Origin: Ophiosphaerella korrae
Taxonomy: Eukaryota; Ascomycota; Dothideomycetes; Pleosporales; Phaeosphaeriaceae
Assembly: GCA_028456385.1 (NCBI GenBank)
Contig: JALNQF010000062.1
Span: 1 to 64,000, forward strand
Reading direction: 5' to 3'
Length of the DNA: 64,000 nucleotides
Below are positions 58,855-64,000 of the stretch, piece by piece (the stretch's first letter is position 1; the number at the start of each line of letters is the position of its first letter). The notes below the pieces were generated by a model. That model was not told where the DNA came from. It did not search any database and saw only the letters and a list, made by a program, of their open reading frames with translations. Made by a program: the position numbers and the translations under genes.

Positions 58855-61800
58855 CTACATTCCCCTCCTCCCACCAACAAGCCTCATCCCTTCTCTCATC
58901 GCCTCCGTCAACCCACTAACCACCAACTCCCTAACTCCCTTCTTCTCCGGCCTCGGCATAAACCCCAAATCAATCAAATAACTCACATATGTACCAACCG
59001 TCTCCTGTGTCACCGCGCCGCCTGCACTCCAATCCTGCCCGGTCCACTTCTCATCGAGCTTCAGCGCCTGTGCCGCATTCTGATCATCGAGTTCGGGCGC
59101 CTTAGTATCAGCAGGCAAGTCGCCGGTGACGAGGTGGTAGAGGGGGAGAAGGGCGTTTTCCTCCTTTGTGCCGGAGCGGTCGGCGACGTAGGATTCCATG
59201 GCGGCTTTCCATTGGGGATAGGGGACGAGCGGGGTGGTGTAGCCGTAGGCTTCGAGGCTGCCAAGGAAGTCGTTGAAGGTGATGCGGGGATGTGAAGTGA
59301 TTTGTGCGACGCCGAGGGGTGCGATGGGTGGGTTGAAGGAGGAGGCTACGATGACGCGGGCGACGTGGGTGACGGGCACCATGTTAATGGTGTTTGTGAT
59401 GTCGGGCCGGGATTTGAGTTGGATGCAGCCTTTGAGGATACGCACAAGGAAGTCGTCTGTGTTGGTGGTGCCGTGCTCGGGATCTCCGAGTACATAGCCT
59501 GGTCGAATAACGCAGCCTGAGAGCCCCTTTGTGCCGGCTTGTCGTGTGAGGTATTCTGCGGCCCATTTCGACTGCCCGTAACCCGTACCCAGGCTCTTAC
59601 GTGCGCCTTCTAGGTCGTCGGCTTCGGGGATACCGGTGCCGCCTGAAGCCAGACTCTGCTCGGAGAGTTTAACGAAATAATCAGTGTCAAGAACAGAGGT
59701 TGAGCTGACGAGGCCGAAGTTTTTGGCTTTTCCAACGGCGCACATGGCTAGAGCCGTCATAGTCGATGATACGTTCGGTCCGCGAAGGCGAGAGTATGGT
59801 AGGACCCAATGCACAAGTGCGCCGTTGTGAATGACTACATCCACAGAGTCAGCGAGTTTATTCCATGTATCTGGACAAAGGTCAAAGTTGGGCTTTTCTA
59901 GATCACCAGTCAGAGTTTCCAGACGGCTACCCCAGTTTTCTTCCCAGATACCGTAAGCTTGACATGTCTGCTGCACTCGACTCAGCGCAGCATCAACATC
60001 TTTTGCGCGAACTAAAGCGGTTACTTTGCCAGGTCTCGAAAGGAGGTCTCGGAGAATGTAGGCCCCCAAAAACCCAGTAGCACCAGTTAAGAACGTATGG
60101 ATTTCCTCGCCTGGCTTCAACGGCTCTCGTGTTTTGAAGCCTTGCAAATGCGTGGCTAACTCTCTTGCATCCGCAGAGTATGCTTCATCTTCTGGGTCGT
60201 CGTCGATCACCTCAGCTGTATCGAGACGAAGACCGATAGGATCCATTGCTTGGTCAATGTTGGATGAGAAGCCGCGTAGCGTAGGGTACTGGAAGATTGT
60301 CGTCATTGGCACATCGATGTCTTTCCATTGCTGCCGTATTTTGAAGAAGAGTTGCTGTGCAATGATACTGTGTCCACCAAGATCAAAGAAGGAATCGCTG
60401 CCACTGATACTTTCTACTGTCACGCCGCGGTCACCGAGAAGGTCTGCCCAAATCGCAGCCATAGCCTTCTCCGTGGGTGTGAGGGCTTTGCCAAGCTGCG
60501 ATGGTCTACGAGCCCCGGCTGCTGCAAGCTGTGCAGGCTCTGGATATGGCAACGCTGGTCGATCAATCTTGCCGTTCGGATTCAATGGGAAACGAATGAG
60601 CGGAACTATGACGGATGGAACCGCATATGCTGGCAATTTCTTTTTAAGATGCTCCCGCACATCGTCTCGAAGATATTTGAAGCGCTTTAGCAAAGTTACC
60701 ATGTTGGTGTCTTCAACTGAAGCAGTGTCTTCTGTGCCTCGTTCCTTGAGCCAGTCGTACCATCGCTTCATTTCTGGTACGATGTAACCTAAATGGCATG
60801 TAAGCAGAGAATATGAATGTAAGCAGAACAGTACTTACTGACGAGTGTTGGCTCTTCGTAGGCATCGCGCTTGAGTAAGGTAACGTTCTCACGAACCAAC
60901 GGATGCGCGGAGAGGTGAGAGTCAATCTCACCAAGCTCAATACGAAAGCCGCGAATCTTCACTTGCGAGTCGACTCGCCCTGTGCAGTGTACATTTCCGT
61001 CGGGCCCATAATGGCCCAAATCTCCTGAGCGATACAATCTATCTCTTGGGCCTTTGTAGAATTCTCGCCAGGGCTCAGCTGCACCTTGAGACTCGACCTT
61101 CTGCTTATCTTGGTCAATCCATTTGTTCTGATCAACGAACCAATTCTCGACGAACTTGGTCGCCGTCAGATCAGGTAAGCCAAGGTACTCCTCTGCCAAA
61201 CCGCCAGCTCGAACATAAATTTCGCCACTTTGACCGGTTTCACAGATCTTATTCCGGTCTTGGCGATCCACGACCAGAAGTTGGACATTGTTCATGCCCC
61301 TGCCTGCGGGTATGACTTCACCAATGCTATCCAAGAAATCAGGATCTTCGCTGCAGCTTGGTAGCTCGTAATAGCTAACGGCTCGCTGTGTCTCAGTAGT
61401 GCCGTACATATTTACGATACGGACGTTTGGTGCGAGATTCTGCAGCCTCCTGCAGTCGCGCTTGATGAGCAGATCGCCAACAAAGAAAGAGTGGTGCAAA
61501 CTTGGGAATATGGCAGTTGCGCCTCCAACCAGAATCTGACCCATGGCAGGGGTGAGATGGGTTACGGTTGCACCGTATTTGCGCATCCACTCGGCGAGCA
61601 TTTCGTGCTGGATATCCTCTTTGCTTGGGACAAGAAGCTGTGCACCGAGAAACAGAGGCGTGAAGATATCTCGCTGAATGGGGTCATGGGCAATACCAGA
61701 GAGCATGGTGAACTTGTCGTTCTCTGACAGCCCGAATGTCTCAGCCATCCATGGGAAGTAATGGGTCAGGGAGAAGTGTCGTCCCTTGACACCTTTTGGC

Positions 61801-62502
61801 CTTCCTTCCGATCCCGAGGTGAAGGATAGGGTAGGCGTCGAGTCAGGGCCAACCAGCACTCCTGGCAGCTCAAGAGTGAGCTTCTGCTGCTCGTCCAAGA
61901 CGTCCTTGCCATCCTTTGCGCCTCCAACCAGTGTTGCATCATCTTTGAGCTCCAGGGCAGGCACTTCGGCCCTGAGCCGCAAATTTTCCTTGATATAGGT
62001 TCGCACTTGTTCTGAGAGGGGACCGGCTTCTCGAGTAGCCTTGTCGATAACGACAAGGGCGCGGGGCTGCGAGACCTCGAGGTAGATGCACTGGCGGTCA
62101 GGTGGGTATCTGGTTTGGGATTAGTGTGCTGTGTATTCCACTGACACGAGATGAATTGGGCTCGTACAATGGGTCTAGCACAGAGAAGGTCGCTCCTGCT
62201 GCCAGCACAGCCATGATGGCCACGACCAGGTCCACGCCGCGATGGGCGAAGATCATGACCACGTCACCTCTTTGGATGCCATTGTGCACAAAGTGGTGTG
62301 CTAATACTGAGGTCGCCTCGAATATTTGCTTGTATGTAAACTTGCGCTCTGGTGTGCGGCTCGTTGCGGTTTCTACCACGCATGCACGCTCTGGATGTTT
62401 GCGGGCATTGGCAGCGAATATCTCGTGAATTGGGCCCTTGAAGTCAGACCAACCAAGGCCTGCAGTAGGATCTGGGATGCTTGTCTTGTTTAACGAGGCC
62501 AT
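58855..62502 (-). CDS. lys2: Alpha-aminoadipate reductase type A-T-R enzyme (LYS2 family), short form
   Basis: Three exons on the minus strand, 62502-62168, 62109-60839 and 60788-58855, introns 58 and 50 nt, encode 1179 residues. The adenylation domain starts almost at once (LPDPT-like [16 protein letters not shown]) and carries [40 protein letters not shown] and [17 protein letters not shown], signatures of L-2-aminoadipate reductase. The carrier domain has FFDLGGHS with Ser676 for phosphopantetheine. The reductase domain has the NADPH loop TGATGFLG (about 770-777) and YGQSK (Tyr939, Lys943). It reduces alpha-aminoadipate to the semialdehyde in lysine synthesis after Lys5-type activation. 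Compared with yeast Lys2 (1392 aa) the N-terminal roughly 210-residue region is missing, and the next gene leaves little room for it. It could be the housekeeping enzyme in a short form or a paralogue. Confidence 0.88.
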
Positions 62503-62968
62503 ATTCGCCTTGTGTCAGACCGTGGTGCCTCAATGGATTTCTTGGTGGGGTTGCGCTGGCTGTGTGCGTGCGCAGAGAGAAAGAAGGCCAGTCCAATTGA
62601 CTTAAAAGTGCGTCTCAATGAAGCGGACAAGGTGAGTTATTTAATATTCGAGTATATTTTATTAGGTTTACGAGAGGTTGAGCAGTCAATAGCTGGCACG
62701 ACGCGTAGCTAAGAAATTATGCTTCGACTCATGCACATGCGACTTCGGCGTCGAGCTGCAGCCCTATCAGCTATCAGTTCCAATCACCGGGTCACCCCTG
62801 TCACCACTCTTCCCACCAGGCTCAGGCCCCCCCTGGGACGCCTTAGCTTGACGCGTACAGCCGTGCTATCCATATCCAGGCACCAACTCCAACCTAAAAT
62901 CTACACATGTCCACAGATACTGCCGCTTCTCCCCACCCAACCGCAATGTCGCCATAGATAATACCGCA
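62503..62968. promoter_or_regulatory. Divergent promoter region between the LYS2-type gene and its neighbour
   Basis: Only 466 bp separate the two start codons, so both promoters must lie here. The sequence near 62880-62960 is CA/CT-rich like a 5' leader of the rightward gene. AT-rich DNA at 62635-62670 could be the core region. No specific factor site is clear. Confidence 0.45.
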
Positions 62969-64000
62969 ATGCCCATCCAACGCACCTTCTTCGGCCGCCC
63001 GGTCCGGCTCCAGATGCCGCCGCCGAGATTCCAGGCCATCTTCATCCTCTTCGCCTTCCTCCTCTTCACCCTGGGCACCCATGGCCCCCCGTCCAAGAAT
63101 GACCTGCCGACCTACGAGCAAGTAGCCGAGGTCGTCAAGCATCCACAGGCCCACCTCCCAGATGTGGGCGACCTCCCCGCCATTCCACGTCCCTTTGGCC
63201 CCTCGGCACACAAACCACCTACTCCGCCCAACAGCACCATCGCCAGCGCATATCGTGCCATTGAATGGATCAGCGACTTCAAGTGGAAGAACCCTTTTTC
63301 TGCCGACGTCGCCCTGGACGAAAACCGCGCCGTACTTCCCCCTCTCCGCGAACGACCGCCCATCTACACCTACTATGATGCCCCTGCAAAGCAGTCGAAA
63401 CCTGTCTCTGACGCAGAGCACAAACTCATCCTGGCGTGGCGCCGTGCCTGGTGGGCCCAAGGCTTCAAGCCACAGGTCCTGTCGCGCGCTGAGGCTATGA
63501 AGCACCCGCAATACCAGCTCGTCCAGCGCATGAAATTAGAACGAAAGACCGAAGTGGAGATCATGCGATGGCTGGCATGGGGACACATGGGCGGTGGTGT
63601 GCTTGCCAACTGGCTGGCCTTCCCAATGGCCGAGTACGACAACGCCATGCTGAGCTTCCTCCGACGAGCTGAATACCCACAGTTGTCTAGGATCCAAACC
63701 TTGAACAATGGCGTCTTCTTTGGTGAGCGATCCGTCGTCGACAACGCGCTCAAGAAGGTCGTCAACAACGAGCTGCTCAAAAACGTCACCCACAACAATG
63801 AGAAGATCACGCAATTGTCAAGAAAAGAAGGTGGCGCAGTGGTCAATCTACTGGCTGCAGCGGACGTTGCAATAGATAAAAAGGCCAACGGTGTCGCATA
63901 CTACACTACCGAAACAGTCTCCAGCAAATATGCCACCGTCAACAATAAGCTCTCCAACAAGACTCAAGCTGAAGGCCTTGACCTGCTCTACAACCTCATC
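62969..64000 (+). CDS. Type II membrane protein, partial, function unknown
   Basis: The frame from ATG at 62969 is open to the window edge (344 codons). MPIQRTFFGRPVRLQMPPPR is a short basic cytosolic tail, followed by one membrane anchor (FQAIFILFAFLLFTLGTHG) and a luminal domain. Readable blocks are PPIYTYYDAPAKQ, ILAWRRAWWAQGFKPQVLSR, EIMRWLAWGHMGGGVLANWL and VFFGERSVVD. The layout (short tail, single anchor, Pro-rich stem, globular domain) is that of Golgi enzymes, and WRRAWWAQGF.P.VL resembles the start of some fungal glycosyltransferase-like proteins, but I cannot assign a family with confidence. The C-terminus lies outside the window. Confidence 0.8.
   Translation, partial: MPIQRTFFGRPVRLQMPPPRFQAIFILFAFLLFTLGTHGPPSKNDLPTYEQVAEVVKHPQAHLPDVGDLPAIPRPFGPSAHKPPTPPNSTIASAYRAIEWISDFKWKNPFSADVALDENRAVLPPLRERPPIYTYYDAPAKQSKPVSDAEHKLILAWRRAWWAQGFKPQVLSRAEAMKHPQYQLVQRMKLERKTEVEIMRWLAWGHMGGGVLANWLAFPMAEYDNAMLSFLRRAEYPQLSRIQTLNNGVFFGERSVVDNALKKVVNNELLKNVTHNNEKITQLSRKEGGAVVNLLAAADVAIDKKANGVAYYTTETVSSKYATVNNKLSNKTQAEGLDLLYNLI

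Noticed and set aside
1..64000. tRNA, rRNA and snRNA genes
   Set aside because: I looked for B-box-like GGTTCGA and paired-stem patterns and saw none; a covariance-model scan would be needed to exclude them.

Overview
The window is nuclear DNA of a filamentous ascomycete. The evidence is short 45-184 nt introns with GTaagt-type donors and CTRAC-like branch points, intact ascomycete housekeeping genes (60S ribosomal protein L24, a Gin4/Hsl1-type kinase, an alpha-aminoadipate reductase), and a sharp two-compartment structure. A Dothideomycete (Pleosporales-like) is my best guess from the TA-saturated transposon block beside gene-rich equilibrated DNA; that placement is inference, and no database search was possible.

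Region 1 (1 to about 20.7 kb) is an AT-rich, gene-free block of nested transposons degraded by repeat-induced point mutation (RIP): TA-rich, poor in CA/TG, with in-frame stops almost all TAA/TAG. I could resolve the nesting by 5-bp target-site duplications. A Fot1/pogo-like DNA transposon (transposase on the minus strand, starting at 20582) was cut by three insertions: a 557-bp TRIM-like element (19207-19763, TSD ttaat), a Ty3/gypsy chromovirus C (11860-18928, TSD gatag) and a minus-strand gypsy element A (to 11675, running off the left edge). A second chromovirus B (1705-8742, TSD tatta) sits inside A, and a further LTR fragment (1-137) also appears to sit inside A. B and C share an antisense reading frame between pol and the 3' LTR. 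The last about 300 bp of the Fot1-like element has escaped RIP.

Region 2 (about 21-35 kb) is gene-rich: a secreted DJ-1/PfpI protein next to the AT-rich block, an MFS transporter, an LtrA-family membrane protein, a TRP/Flc-like membrane protein, a 70-residue protein with a potential N-myristoylation site and a perfect CRE upstream (an easily missed two-exon gene), and RPL24. Region 3 (35.8-43.5 kb) holds a 1285-aa Gin4/Hsl1-type kinase and a C2H2 transcription factor, both on the minus strand.

Region 4 (43.3-52.6 kb) is about 9 kb with no gene I can support; it holds microsatellites, minisatellites and a pyrimidine-rich stretch that resembles a long fungal 5' leader without its gene. Region 5 (52.6-57.2 kb) has a Tri3-like acyltransferase and a GFA/CENP-V family gene, each broken by one in-frame TAG, the second also apparently missing two zinc-ligand cysteines, followed by an apparently intact HotDog thioesterase. 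Region 6 (58.9 kb to end) has an A-T-R reductase of the LYS2 type (1179 aa, lacking the N-terminal region of the yeast enzyme) and, diverging from it, the start of a type II membrane protein that runs off the window.

The most unusual signals are the fully resolvable nested transposon stack with a TRIM, the conserved antisense frame in two chromovirus copies, and the RIP-type lesions in two adjacent non-repeat genes.
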